A stretch of DNA of 64,000 bases from Podospora pseudocomata (taxonomy: Eukaryota; Ascomycota; Sordariomycetes; Sordariales; Podosporaceae), in assembly GCF_035222375.1 (NCBI RefSeq), contig NW_026946363.1, positions 1,116,001 to 1,180,000 of the forward strand, in the 5' to 3' direction. This document shows, one piece after another, positions 1 to 11,548 of this stretch (the first letter of the stretch is position 1; every line of letters starts with the position of its first letter). Both the position numbers and the translations under genes were made by a program. The notes under the pieces were generated by a model. That model did no database searches, was not told the DNA's origin, and was given only the letters and a program-made list of their open reading frames with translations.

Positions 1-18
1 TGAACCAACACTCTCACA

Positions 19-294
19 ATGCTCGAAGACAAGAACAAGAGCTCAGGCGTCACTGGTGCCGGAAAGGTCGTCACCTCCACACTCGGGAACACAGTCGGCG
101 GCTTGACAAACACGGTTGGAGGCGTTGTAGGTGCAGCGTCTCGTGGCATTGGGGAGACGGTGACAGGGGCCACAGGTGGGCTCGGGAGACCTCTTGGGGA
201 TGGCATTGCCAACATTGGGACTGGTGTCGAAGGGGGAGCTGCTACTGTCGCCAAGGGGGTAAAGGATGCTGGCGAGTGGAAGACAAGCCGATAA
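19..294 (+). CDS. Small glycine-rich fungal protein, possibly 5'-truncated
   Basis: A 91-residue open frame starts 18 bases into the window. The protein is rich in Gly, Thr, Val and Ala, with loosely repeated modules such as GLTNTVGG, GVVGAASRG and ETVTGATGGLG, and has no signal peptide or membrane segment. Short proteins with this TNTVGG/TGATGG texture are common in filamentous ascomycetes as conserved hypotheticals; I know no function. The ATG at 19 is preceded by a plausible leader, but an upstream exon outside the window cannot be excluded. The coding frame ends in TAA at 292-294, and about 460 bases without an obvious gene follow. Confidence 0.6.
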   Translation: MLEDKNKSSGVTGAGKVVTSTLGNTVGGLTNTVGGVVGAASRGIGETVTGATGGLGRPLGDGIANIGTGVEGGAATVAKGVKDAGEWKTSR

Positions 295-752
295 GGGTGG
301 TGCAAGGGAATGGGCGAGTGGTGGTCGCTGATAATTCTGTACTGGAGCCTACCAGCCTGGTATTCAGATTCAGCGGTCGAAATAGGGTGGAAGCCCAGAG
401 TCAAGTGCCTTCTCTCACTGATATCGAGGATGTAGAACTCTAGGTATTTGATTGTGTTATGAATTTCAAAATGCCAGAATTATTGCGTACGATTTTCTGC
501 TGAAGCAGGCCCTACATCATAGTTGGAATAAAGTGATGGATTTGATGGCTTGGTTGAGCGATTGGTCGGGAAAGTGCTTTCCATCTCGTACAGAAACAAA
601 TCGGCAGGTGCAAAAAGTGGTTGACATTCTGCCCCAAGGTTTTCAAGCTCAACCCCAACCTGGAATCTACAGAGAAACTCCAACACCAGCTCAATCACAC
701 ACTCAGCATCTCCTCCGCACCCATACACTCGCATCCATTACAAACTGACACA
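295..752. other. Intergenic, nothing recognised
   Basis: Downstream of the glycine-rich gene. Open frames on both strands here are short and overlap one another. No RNA gene, repeat or conserved domain was seen. Confidence 0.5.
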
Positions 753-1128
753 ATGGAACCTAAGAATCACCCTCCGGTCCCTTCGCGCCCCGTTACACCG
801 CCCTCTCTTCCTCCCTGGCCCACCACCCCCCCCTCCCAAATCACCCCCTGGCCCGAAGACTCCTCTCCCACCGTTGCCTCCTTCGCCGAGGCGTACCCCC
901 CACTACGGACTTTCTCGTCCTTGTTATGGTCTACCTCGGCCGGACACCCCGCCGGAAAGGCTCATCCCCAATTTGGGCCCTCTGCCGTATCAACTTCCCT
1001 ATCGCCTTCCACCTTGCCCCGGACCGCCTCCTAATCGTCCCTTGCCTCCTACCCCCAAGAGGAGGGTCCCAGAAGATCAGGCGAGTGAGTCGAAGGGCAC
1101 CGAGTCGAAGACAAGCGACGCGAAGTAG
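753..1128 (+). pseudogene. Proline-rich small protein gene with a frame change at a C tract
   Basis: An ATG at 753 opens a proline-rich frame (MEPKNHPPVPSRPVTPP...). It runs into a tract of eight C residues at 826-833. After the tract a different frame carries the same kind of Pro-rich sequence (SPPGPKTPLPPLPPSP, then PNLGPLPYQLPYRLPP and a charged end) and closes with TAG at 1126-1128. The compositional match across the tract suggests one protein of about 124 residues with a one-base length change in the homopolymer. That could be a sequencing slip or a real mutation. No domain is recognised; the tail is rich in Ser, Glu and Lys. If the frame change is real, the product ends in the first frame at 1034. 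Confidence 0.4.
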
Positions 1129-3146
1129 TTAAGAGTTGCTCACATGGACCTTACCTCGTGGTTTCAGCCATATCTTCTGTACCTGACAGGCATGCCCTTT
1201 GGCCAACACTGTCGGGTTAGATTACTTACCCGTTCATTTTGATACTTCAGCACTATCATGTCCAAGTAAGTGAAGAGCCTAGGTGCTCTGACAATCCGCC
1301 TCGGGTACTGGGACGTTACTGACAGCAGTTTACTGGCTTCGTTAGACTTTTTGCAATGTTTCGACAAATCTTATGCACATCCTTGTGGTACAACCACGAG
1401 TCGAGAACTTTTCCCTTTCGATGCTGTATTTGACACCAAGTCCAAGTACGTTTGTATCCTATTCTTTCGGTCCGTTTTCTGTGCCTTGGACGTGCTTTTG
1501 GGACCTTTCTGACAGCTCCTTACTTTGGTTGTTAGGTAGATTCTTTGCAATGTCTCAACATATCGAATACCTCTTCTCGAGTCGATACTGTCGTCTTTTA
1601 CTTTGCCAAACGCCAAGGAACCGATATTTCCCCAAACATCGTCACCCGTCTTTGAGGAGCCAGCCCTGCTAGGCGTCATAGTGTAACCCAGGTACATGCA
1701 CGCCAAGGCTTTGTCGGATGTGGTGGATGTTCCTTTTGGCCAGCTCTGGAGTCTGTATATTAGATGTGGTCGACATGGTCGAGGCTAGAGGCTTGACCAC
1801 ACATAATCAAATTTTGCTCTCCCTGTCTCTCTCTCCTGGGCTCAAGCTTTCTATGCAGTGTCAAAAGGCGGAACAGGGGGTGCCCGGCACCGGTTGCTGT
1901 CACGAGGATAACCCCCCTCTCCATCCCCACCTGTGACCTGTCAGGACCCGTCAAGCAGGCTAGTCTGTTAGCGATCGGCCTGTCTAATGTAGGCTTCCCG
2001 AATACTACGTTTGGTCGGCACTTGAGACGTCGACAGTCGCCGTCCACATAGATGGCGAACCGTATTGGCGTGCCACCCATGGCTTAACTTGGCAGCAGAT
2101 AACACCGGGCCCCGCGACTGGCCGATGCCACTCAAGAAACCATCCACAAACACTAGGGCAATCCCAAGGTTCTAGAATACTCGGAGGATTTGTGATGATC
2201 CTCCACTTGTCGGGTAGAGATCCCGGTGCGTTACCTTGTTGTACCTCAGGTTCTGTTACTGAGAAGTCCCTGCTGTTCTTTGTAACACATTTGAAGAATA
2301 TGAAGAGGCCGGGAAGCCTTCGAGTGTCTATCCTCGTTCGAAGTTTCTTAATGTTCGACATCTACTATTGTTATCGACCGTATGCATGCAGAGCGCTGCT
2401 GTGTGCGGGCCGAGAACCTTTGGGTTTGGAGGAAGAGCTAACCCAATTCAAAAGCCGACATATGCGGTCAATATCCGATGCCTCCCAAGAGAAGCAACTT
2501 TCCCCGGTCAATGATCCTTTCAACTTTGAAGGACCAATAGTTGACATTACAATATCGAGACAGTCACTGTTCCTCCTATCATGCCTGTATTGGTATCCCG
2601 CAGCCAAGGTGCGCAGGTCCTGCATCGAGCATCGAGCAAGCGGCACCCACTTCAACGAGATCCAGACCTGGAGCCAGACCGGTGTATGCCAGCCCCTCCT
2701 CAGAATGCCCAACCACTGTGCCGATTTTGGCAGCTTTGTACATACTGCAGAAACGGCTGTTGCAGTGACCACTCAGACATCGGATGGAGGAGGTGCAGGG
2801 CCGACCGACCACAGCCGGATTATGCATACCAGCAGATGTGGCTGCGACCTAGCCTAACGTCATGAGAGGTTGACTACCAATCGCGTCGTTCCCCGGTGGA
2901 CGTTCAAGTACAGAGATTGAGAATCGACGTGACACACCTGGTGACGGATCGATGCCCTTCGGCTTGACAACGCACGCTGGGACCGGGGAAGCTGCTTTGG
3001 TGCCACTTGAAAGGACGAGGACAGATCGGATGGATTACAAAACGGGCGTGCTGGAAACATTGTCGGACAAGACCGTGGTGCTCCCTTTCTTGAGGAACAT
3101 TCTGGATTTTGAAGTCTGGTGAGGGAGCTTGTTCCAAACCAGAACA
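1129..3146. other. Gene-poor stretch with diverged exon-like repeats
   Basis: No complete gene is recognised. Between about 1240 and 1600 there are repeated units that look like small exons separated by introns (described separately). A 221-codon open frame at 2192-2857 shows no domain and is overlapped by other frames, so I do not call it. Confidence 0.4.
1240..1600 (+). repeat. Diverged tandem units resembling duplicated exons with introns
   Basis: The segment from about 1309 (GGGACGTTACTGACAGC, then a CTTCGTTAG acceptor-like end and TTTTTGCAATGTTTCGACA) recurs from about 1500 (GGGACCTTTCTGACAGC, then GTTAGGTAG and ATTCTTTGCAATGTCTCAACA). Both units have a CGAGTCGA core downstream. A GTCCAAGTAAGTG at about 1260 and GTCCAAGTACGTTT at about 1440 look like equivalent exon ends with 5' splice sites. 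Translations have a loose common pattern (FLQCFDKS versus SLQCLNIS). I could not close a reading frame across all units, so this may be a decayed gene. The family is unknown. Confidence 0.4.
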
Positions 3147-5034
3147 ATGGCTTCCAAGAGTGCAGAGAAGTCCGGCCACACCAATGCACTTCAGGGGTCT
3201 ACGGTCGTTGTTCGAGAAAATGTGTCGCCTTTGACGTCCTCGAGTGACGATGTCACGATGGATGAGGCCGACAGGAAGCTGGAAGCCATGGGGTACACAC
3301 CGGTAAGCAAGAGCCCTGGTCTGTTGACGATACAACAAAAAAGCTGACTGTTCTCAGGTCTTCAAACGAGAGTTCTCCACCTGGTCCAGCTTCAGCTTTG
3401 CCATGAGCATATCTGGCGTCTACGGCTCCCTCATGTCCACTTGGATATACGGACTACAAGCCGGTGGAGCTGCCGCCATCATGTGGAGTTGGGTCATAGG
3501 GGGTGCCGGGGCTTGGGCATTGGCACTTAGTCTGGCTGAGCTATCGTCAGCATATCCAAGTTCAGGGGCTATGTACTTCACTCTGAAGTTTCTTGCGCCA
3601 GAGGAGCAAGTGCCTATCTTGTGCTGGATTTCGGGTTCGTACTCTTTCTTGGCCAGGGAATGCACTGTGCTAATACGAAAGCAGGCTACATCAATCTTGT
3701 TGGAACCGTCACCGGCAGTGCCGCCACCGAATATGCATCCAGTCAGATGCTGCTCGCAGCTGTTTCCATCACCTCCAACTTCTCTTACATGCCGACCAAC
3801 AACCATGTTGTGGCTTGTATGGCCATCTTGACCGTCATTCATGCCTCGATCAACACACTGCCAACACTATGGCTGACACGATTGACCAGTGGCTATGTCG
3901 TATTCCACATCAGTGTTCTGGTTGGCGCCTGCGTGTGCCTGCTCGTTCAGACAAAGGAAAAGCATAGCATTGCATATGCCTTCACTGACTTCCAGTCCTC
4001 ATCCGGCTGGAATCCCCCTGGCTTTGCCTTTCTCTTTGGCTGTCTGGCACCAGCCTGGATCATGACAAGCGCTGATAGCACAGCCCGGTATGCCCACATG
4101 TTCTCTCACACAGAGGACGTCGCTGACAAGCCTCCCACAGCATAGCCGAAGAAGCCAAAGACCCCGCCCGCATAGTCCCCAAAGCAATCGCCAACGCCAC
4201 AACCTTCACGTACATCATCGGCTTCCTCTTCAACCTCGTACTAGTGATCTGCATGGGCGACCCCCTCGAACTAGTCCAAAGCCCCAGCGGCCAACCAGTA
4301 AACCCCCACTCCCCTTGACTAATCCTATACAACCTCTAACCCTTCTTAACCCAACAGGTAGCCCAACTCTTCTTCAATGCCATGGGCCGCACCACAGCAA
4401 TACTGTTCACCCTCTGCGGCTTCGCAGTAATGAACCTAGTCGCCATCCCAGGCATCCAAGCTGGCTCCCGCACCATCTTCGCCTTTGCCCGCGACGACCT
4501 ACTCCCCTTTTCCCACCACTGGCGTCGGGTTTCCAAGCGCTCCCAGACACCCATTGCCGCGGTGTGGTTATATGCCGCCCTCGAGATTATTGTTAATCTC
4601 CTCGGGTTAATGTCCGACACGGCAATCAGTGCCGTGTTCAACGTCTGCACTGTTGCCTTGAATATCTCTTATCTGGTCCCCATCGTCTGCAAGATGCTGT
4701 ACGGGAGATTTGAAAAAGGGCCGTGGAATCTGGGGAGGTGGAGCTCTGTGATGAATGTGGTTGCTGTGGGGTGGAACACGCTCATGGCAGTTATTTTCTT
4801 TTTTCCTACCAGGTTGCCGGTTGCGGCGGAGAATGTGAGTTTTTCTGTCTGCTTTCCCGGGCTGGGAAGTGGAAGAGATGCTGACTTCTGAAACAGATGA
4901 ACTATGCTATTGTCGTGTTTGTGTTTGTTCTGATGTTTTCTGTTGGGTTTTGGTATACCCATGGACGACATTTTTATACCGGTCCTGGGACGAGGAGGCC
5001 GTTGGCAGCCACGGTTGTTGAGACGTTGGGTTGA
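3147..5034 (+). CDS. APC-superfamily amino acid / GABA-type permease
   Basis: This is a plasma-membrane amino acid:proton symporter of the fungal amino-acid/choline transporter (GABA permease-like) group. Six exons close a 535-residue frame: 3147-3302, 3358-3634, 3685-4087, 4141-4297, 4358-4834 and 4897-5034, with introns of 50-62 bp. Exon 2 carries the first transmembrane segments (SFSFAMSISGVYGSLMST, then GGAGAWALALSLAELSSAYP, the AELAS-type motif). After the second intron come YINLVGTVTGSAATEYASSQ and the characteristic family segment DSTARIAEEAKDPARIVPKA. The C-terminal half has LFTLCGFAVMN and AGSRTIFAFARDD, typical of this group. The length fits the family (500-560). Substrate cannot be read from sequence; GABA, choline or other amino acids are all possible. 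Confidence 0.92.
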
Positions 5035-5784
5035 GGATGGGGGCTATGTTAACTTGACTAGGCGGAGGGCGATGATAGTAGGGCGATTCGAGGTGAGATT
5101 GGTACATATATGTTTGTTTTTGAAGCTGGTGATAATAATGGGTTCCCATAGTAAAGACGGAGGAAAAGAATAACGAGGACAAAAGACGCCAGCCAAGGGA
5201 CTTTCTTGGCGTGACAGTGAAAAGTGTCGTGGAGTGCTTTATTTGGTTTCAGGGCCCTGAAGTGTGTATCATTAGTGTCGAACAGTCCAGTCACGACCCC
5301 CACTGCAGTACACCTTTCTCCGATCTACAAGTTGTATTCATAATCGTAGTCGTGATATCTTAAGGGGAACTGGTCCGTGCGCTGGCCATCAGCAATTCAG
5401 GGGTTTACAACTCTTGGCTTTGATCTTGAGATTGAGGTTATCACCAATACTTTCGTCCCAACTTTGGACAACAAAGGTCTTTGTTAGAAGGGGGGGCAAT
5501 TTCCAGTGGCCTAAATATCTAATTTCCGAGTCCTCTGTTATAAATGGATGGAGACACAAAACATGAGAACATGGCGTCTCAAAAGCAACGTAGAGGCAAG
5601 GGAGTAGAGTCGCAAAAGGTCATTGGATGATGGAAGAGCAAGTAGATAGACAACAAGATACATGATAATACATTATGACCCGAATCCCAACAGTAATATC
5701 TAAACAAGGTACTCCAACAATCCTTCTTCTATATGCTCAGTCTTGCCATACATTCCTCAATAATCCAACATCGGCGCCTGCAGG
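5035..5784. other. Intergenic between permease and decayed RRM gene
   Basis: Contains the presumed 3' regions of the two convergent genes. No open frame with recognisable content was seen. Confidence 0.5.
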
Positions 5785-6535
5785 TCTCCAATCCTATCTG
5801 AATTCACCACCCCGGCCCTGCCATGCTTTGAGACAAGGTTGATCCCAGGCTGCGCGGGCTAGCATAAGTGCCCGAGTTGTCGTGGGAGTTCAACTCTTCC
5901 TAGAAAGGTGTTAACGTCTGACAAAACTAGTGGCCTTTTTGGAGAAACAGAACTTACCCACATTCTTGCCACGGATTCTCATCACCAGCACTTGGTGAGT
6001 AAGAACTGGCGAATAGAGGGTGCCACGGAAGCTTCTTGAGCGTGGAGATCATCGACTCGAAAGGTCGCTGAGGACAGTCCTTTGAGTTGAAATAGGGCGT
6101 TGCCACCGAAAAATCTTTGAAGGTAGCCAGTGTTGAATCAGACGTCACTGATGGGCCTCCTTCATGTCTCACTGCTTCTGACTGGACATCGTCATCTCGA
6201 TAGGGCGGTCGCCCAAGCGAGGTTGACGATGCTTACGAATCGCCTCGTAGCGGCGTTCGATGGTGCGAGTGGCAGCATGAATGCTGCTAAACTCCACAAA
6301 GGCGTCCCCAATCTTCGAGGTAACACGTTCCATGATGATGTGAACGACCTCTTGGGCTTCACTGACGTCCCATCAGGGTTGGTGATGAGAATCAGTGGCA
6401 GCTCCGGTGCGCTGACGGTTGAGGCCGAGGCCGAGGCGAGGATCCAGGGACATATTAGCGTTGACTATTGTGGGGAATCTGTCGTAGTGTTGAAGCGGAC
6501 TCGCAATCGGTCTCTGTTTACAGATCTTGAGGCAT
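5785..6535 (-). pseudogene. Decayed RRM-domain (RNA-binding) protein gene
   Basis: Read on the minus strand, this carries blocks of a fungal RNA-recognition-motif protein. They are RPIASPLQHYDRFPTIVNAN and MSLDPRLGLGLNRQR (about 6490-6400), a frame jump at LPLILITNPDG, then VVHIIMERVTSKIGDAFVEF and IERRYEAIRKHRQPRLGDR, ending MTMSSQ (RNP1-like core). After that come GPSVTSDSTLATFKDFSVAT and a segment with KDCPQRPFESMISTLKKLPW. The blocks lie in different frames and are interrupted by stop codons (for example at the TGA before WDVSEAQ). A likely intron (GTAAGT near 5957) leads to a last block EELNSHDNSGTYASPRSLGS that is again out of phase. The N-terminal third expected of the family is not found upstream. 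I read it as a host pseudogene; a gene with sequencing errors is the alternative. Confidence 0.55.
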
Positions 6536-8272
6536 AGATGATGAGCAAAAGGTGATGATGGATGGATTGCAGCTGAAGTAGATGGAGAATAAAGTGTCCC
6601 ACAGGACAGGAATTTTCACTAGCATATATTCCACACAACCTCCCCACAGAACGGCATCATAGCCCTAAGGCAAGGCAGCGACAATGTCACAGGCCCTCCA
6701 GCCTCTCGCTCTTCTGTTGGCCATCAAGGTCGTCCATCAAGGTCTCTCATCGAGGCAGCGAGGCAGCAGAGGACCCGCCTTCCCCCCAGTCAACTACTCA
6801 CATACAAGGCAACGGCCACGACGACATCATCCTCCCCGTCTCCCTCCTTCCCCCCTAGCCAACGGAAGCCTCCAGACACCCCATCTTCTCCGCTTTCCTC
6901 AGCCCAAATCCCCACCCATCGCATCGTTGCCTGACCACACCCCCAGATTTGCATTCCCTCCCACATCGTCAAGCGTGCATTGACCGCTCCCCAGACCACC
7001 TATAAAACCTCCCCTCCCCTCCCAACTCTCCCTCCTTTCCTTTCTTCTTTTTCCTCAGCGTGGCTCTCTAGTCTTCGAGAGTTCACTCCAATTTTCATGT
7101 GCAAGAAATTGCATTGCAAAAAACAGTTCAGCCTGCTTCTCCATGGCTGAGCTGAAAACCACAATACAGACATCAAAATTTCATTTACGAGAACTGGCTC
7201 AGCCCTTCCCTTGAGGATCCCTCTATAGACTGATCTGGAAAAACACAATGGAAACATCTTCTTCTTTTCTTTTTCCTTTTTGCTTGGTGGTCTCTTCCCT
7301 CTTTCATGGAAGAGTATCAGCAAAGCCTGTTGATTCTGGTGTCTCTTCTTCCCACAAGGGATCACCAACCCAGATGCATTATTTTTAAATTCCAGTGCTT
7401 GAGGCTGACGGATCGGTTCGGTTGTTCACCATGAGGATGAAAGTTTCTCAGCACACACTTGTTCCACTTTGTGAAGTGTGTTTGCACCCATGCTTTTACA
7501 GTGTTGTCAGATCACTTGTTCCGCCATGTGCTTAGGTCTGCGCCCGTTGACTGTCTGTTGGGTTGCTTCTAACATCAATGAAAGCTGGCCAACAAAAAGA
7601 TGTGTGACAATCATTGACGTCTGCTGGAAAGTTTGGAGAGTTGAAAATGATGAACAGAGGTAGGGTTTATCTTACGATATTGAATGTTCCAATTGATGTT
7701 GTGTCAAAGCGACTATGCCTCACCAATGCCCTTTCCTCCTGCAAGGTAATGCCGGAATTTCAGAGACAAGCTCGCTCACCTACAGGGGTCCACGGGTATC
7801 CTCGTCCGAGATGGAATGATCTCGAGCATGCCGCGGCGATTACTGATGACCGAGGCCCGTTCACCAGCTCTACCCAGCCGATAGCGGCCGCTCTAGATAC
7901 TCTTGAGTGGGAGGGTGTGCTACGGCAGAAGAAGACTGGAGATCGATTGAGGCAACTGTGTAGCTTCCAGGTTGTTGATGACGAAGCTTACTGGGCACCT
8001 GATCATTCTGAGGCATGCCTGCCTCGTAGTATGAAACAACCAGTGACGAATGACCGAAATATCATTGCTTCCAGGACCTCTCAATATGTGAGAACTGGGG
8101 ATCTCGGCAGAATGAAAGCACTTGGACATGTACAAGTGGATCCAGGGCTAACTCGTGCTCGTTCCCTTTGGGAGAGCTATGTACATGCTGGTTATTCTGC
8201 TCGAGTTTTGTACATACGATCTGATGCTGGCACAGTCCGCGGTGTTGCACTCACCATTCAACTGCCTCCACG
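6536..8272. other. Intergenic; pyrimidine-rich, one long orphan frame
   Basis: From 6700 to 7070 the plus strand is C/T-rich with overlapping low-complexity frames. A 247-codon frame at 7614-8357 overlaps the 3' end of the aspartic protease on the other strand and shows no domain or typical composition, so it is not called. Nothing else is seen. Confidence 0.45.
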
Positions 8273-9794
8273 CTACAAAAACAACGCAAGCACCCACAAA
8301 ACAAAGGCAGCTGGCACAATGATCCAGCACATTGGGATAGATGCAAATAGATGGTGACCGGAGTGACACTGTCCGGTCAGATTGAGGGCCGCTCCAACCT
8401 CTCCTGACAGTATTTGCTCGTTTGTGCCGCAGTCGTGGTAGCTCGCCATATACAGATGCTGGTTGGTTTGATCAAAAATGACTATCATGGTGTAAGCACG
8501 TACTTGATGCCACGGCTAAACAACTGCAATGATTTCGACTGACCATAGGCTGATCGCAGAAACGAGTCTCCCAGGACCGCTCGATCATACGACCCCTTCC
8601 TCGGCAGGACACCCAACGCACAATATCCTGGTTCCAGCTGGGAGATGAACTCCGAATATGGCACTTGAATGGTCAGGTCCCCGAATGTGAAGTCGACAGT
8701 GCCGGGCTGGTCAACGATGGAGCATGGCACTTCAAGGCTACCATCCTCAGAAAGAGTGGCGTTAAAGTCGTCTTGCAGGCTATCGAAGATGTGCTGGGGC
8801 AGGTAGCTCCATGTTGATCCGGTGTCGAGAAGAGCGGGCATCGTCGAATACTCGTAAGTCGCGACAACTTTGGTTGGGGTTGTTATTCCGACTGACTTCA
8901 TTTGCACCCAGTACCGCCATGGGCCTTCCTTGCTCCCTTCGATTTGTGGAGGCATATTGTCGAACTTGTGCAACTTTCCGCCGAACTTCTTTGTGTCAAC
9001 TCCCCCGAAGATGATAGTCCCTCCGGTCTCCGAGTACTGGCCTCCAAGAGCTATGCTAAAGGCCTTGGACTGTGTTATTCCTTGGGCATGGAGCTCGTCG
9101 ATCAGGTTGTTGTAGTGGAGGTTGAAACCATTGCCGTGTCCGATGCCGCCAACACCCCAAGCAAGCTCGGTCGTGTTCACTCCGACACCAAACACGACAT
9201 TTCGTAGTGGCTGAGAATCTGCAGACACAGTCAGTAAGGGATCACCAATGTACCAAAGTTTCAAGGGCGAGTGAAAATGCACTGACTACTTCCGGGCACT
9301 AGGATACTGTCAGCCGCATAGTTGAGCTCGGCACCGCCCTTTCCGTACCCAATATGCTGTTTAGCGCCCTTGTCGACGTAGGTGGAGGACTGGCCTGGTA
9401 CATATCTTCCAGAGGCGTTGCATTTCTCCTCTTGGCCCTGGGTAGCGGCCGTTGCGCACGTTGGGTCTACCCAGAGCTCAAAAGATCCGGTGTCAAGCAC
9501 AACCTCAACTGGTTGTGGAGGAGTGCCAATTTCAACTGGTATGGGTGTGTCAGCTTGTGGGTATTACGGGATGTACGAGGGAGAGGGCCCACGTCGAATG
9601 AGGTATGTCAACGTCGAGACATTGCCCAAGGCCACCACATTGTCTCGTTTCCTAAGATTCACAGACTGACTCCTTTTTTGCAAAACAGGGAACGATAACA
9701 GTCCCTTTTTGGCTTCGATGGTGGGCAAGGTTAGCGCTGTCCCAAGAAGCGCAAACGCTAGCTGGAAACCTGCCAATGCTAGCATCATCACCAA
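8273..9794 (-). CDS. Secreted pepsin-family (A1) aspartic protease, yapsin/OPSB-like, with hydrophobic C-terminus
   Basis: An endopeptidase of the secretory pathway or cell surface. Four exons (9794-9593, 9535-9290, 9218-8544, 8481-8273) give a closed 443-residue frame. Residues 1-22 are a signal peptide. A propeptide follows with basic processing sites (LQKR at 38-41, LRKR at 47-50), then the core. Both catalytic aspartates are present in DTGS motifs: D82 (VVLDTGSFELWV) and D281 (ALLDTGSTWSYL). Other family marks are GGIGHGNGF and the VLGDSFLRSAYVIFD segment split by the last intron. The final residues after NLTGQC end in a hydrophobic stretch (PMCWIIVPAAFVLW...), which could be a GPI-attachment signal as in yapsins, or a membrane anchor. 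The assignment to A1 is firm; the yapsin-like subtype is inferred. Confidence 0.93.
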
Positions 9795-11548
9795 TGTCCA
9801 CTACTGGACACGCAACGAGTCTTGAGGTCGGTGGATGATGCCTGACATGGACACGACGTGCGATATACTACGGCAACATCCTCCAGTCCGGCCTCAGAGT
9901 TCTGGAACACACAGGTCGGGAGCCGAATAACAAAGACATAACAGAGGTTGGCAGCTGTGGAAGTGGTCCGGAACAACGCCAAGGCTTCTCCCGTCGGCGT
10001 GGCACAACAATGATTTGGGCGTCAAAGACATTTTTTGAGGCGGGTGGACTTCCAGAATAGGCATCAATAAACAGATTACACGACAGTCTGCCCGAGAGCT
10101 GCATGAAATACAGGCGGCTGAAGACAATGTTTTTTTTTTCAGTGCTCTGTTGCAACAGTGATGTATTCGCCAGGATGCCTTGTGAAACTGTGGCTATCAA
10201 TGAATGGTAAGGATCAATCTGCTGTCCCACCCAGCCATGATTACTTTGATGCCTGACCCAGGGTGTAAACACCGAGACCAGTGAACAGGTATCCATCGTC
10301 ATGTGGTCGCGTTGGTAGTTTGTAACAGCTGTTGTTTTCCTCGCAACATAGCTCGAACATTGAAAGTCAAGGGTTCCTGGAATACTCGAATTGTGATCCT
10401 GGAACAGAATGTTGGCGGAGTATTGGAGATTGCAGTTAGCAGCAAGAATGCTGACATCATGCCGACTGCAGGTCCGGACGCTAAAGCCATTGACTGCTTT
10501 TTGCCTCTGAATCGTTGCAGATACTAAGGTACACCAGCCGGAACCCTACAGAGGCAATCCCCCACGACGAATTCATCAAGCATCAGGACTAATTAATAGA
10601 ACCTGCGAATGCCTAAGTAGAACAACAATCACCACCTTTGACGCCCCCCATCTTTGGTACTGCCGTCCTCAAAATAAGGCATAGGTGACAAAAGGTAAGG
10701 AATAGAAGAAACAATCACGCAATGCTTCCACCATCGTTACTTACAATGAGCCTAAGGTACGGGGTAGTTTTGCCTCACCTTTCGAAGATCCGACCTCGCA
10801 AGTCTGTCCAAGATGAAAACTTTATCTGCTTTAGGAGTCAACATGCTTCGCTGAACAGACCAGGCAACCAAGCACATTCCCGTGGCTCGACTCCACTATT
10901 GACCTTCGTCCACCGGCTACTGTCCATGACCCATGGTTGAGCGACGTCTCCGGCCTCACCTATGACGCCTTGCCGCAACACCAACCAGAGTTTCGGACTT
11001 AGATCTCAACTGAAGTTTGGAGATTCCAAGAGGGCGGAAATGTCGATCCGGACTCGGCGCAGACGCCGGCGACCATTCCGCCCTCCTTTTCTTCCACCCA
11101 CCGAACCAACCCCGAGTTAGCCTGTGATCTAGCCGGCCAAAACTGCACGATAACCGTCCACGAATCGTCACCAGAGAAAAGGAATGGAACAACACACAGG
11201 TCGAAGCAATGACTGGCACACCTACACCTGCTGGGAAGATACCAGCATGGAATGGCCAAGTTATTAGTGATCTAGAGCAAGGCGTCGAACACTACCGGCC
11301 AGACTAGCACATGGTTACGATCCCAAGCGCTGTGAACGGTGGCCATGACACAGCCGATACCCCTTGATGAGTTTGGGATATATCTACGTCGGCAGGGTCC
11401 AAGGCTGAAGAGTCTCGATATTCGGTTTCTTCGCCATACACCCACAGCTGTCACTCGTTTCAGTCTTACAGGTCCGCCCCCCCCCTTTTTTTTCAGTTGC
11501 GTCTGCCCTTGGTACAGAAAGACACTCTCTCGTCTCCAGCCAGCCACC
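9795..11548. other. Intergenic between protease and peroxidase genes
   Basis: These divergent genes share this 1.75 kb upstream region. Open frames within it (for example minus strand 9868-10302) show no domain, and several overlap. No repeat or RNA gene was seen; it presumably holds promoters of both genes. Confidence 0.5.

Noticed and set aside
2192-2857. 221-codon plus-strand frame with Cys-rich text in overlapping frames
   Set aside because: Three frames are open over the same bases and none shows a recognised domain or splice logic.
7614-8357. 247-codon open frame on the plus strand
   Set aside because: No domain, no plausible composition, and its end overlaps the aspartic protease gene on the other strand.
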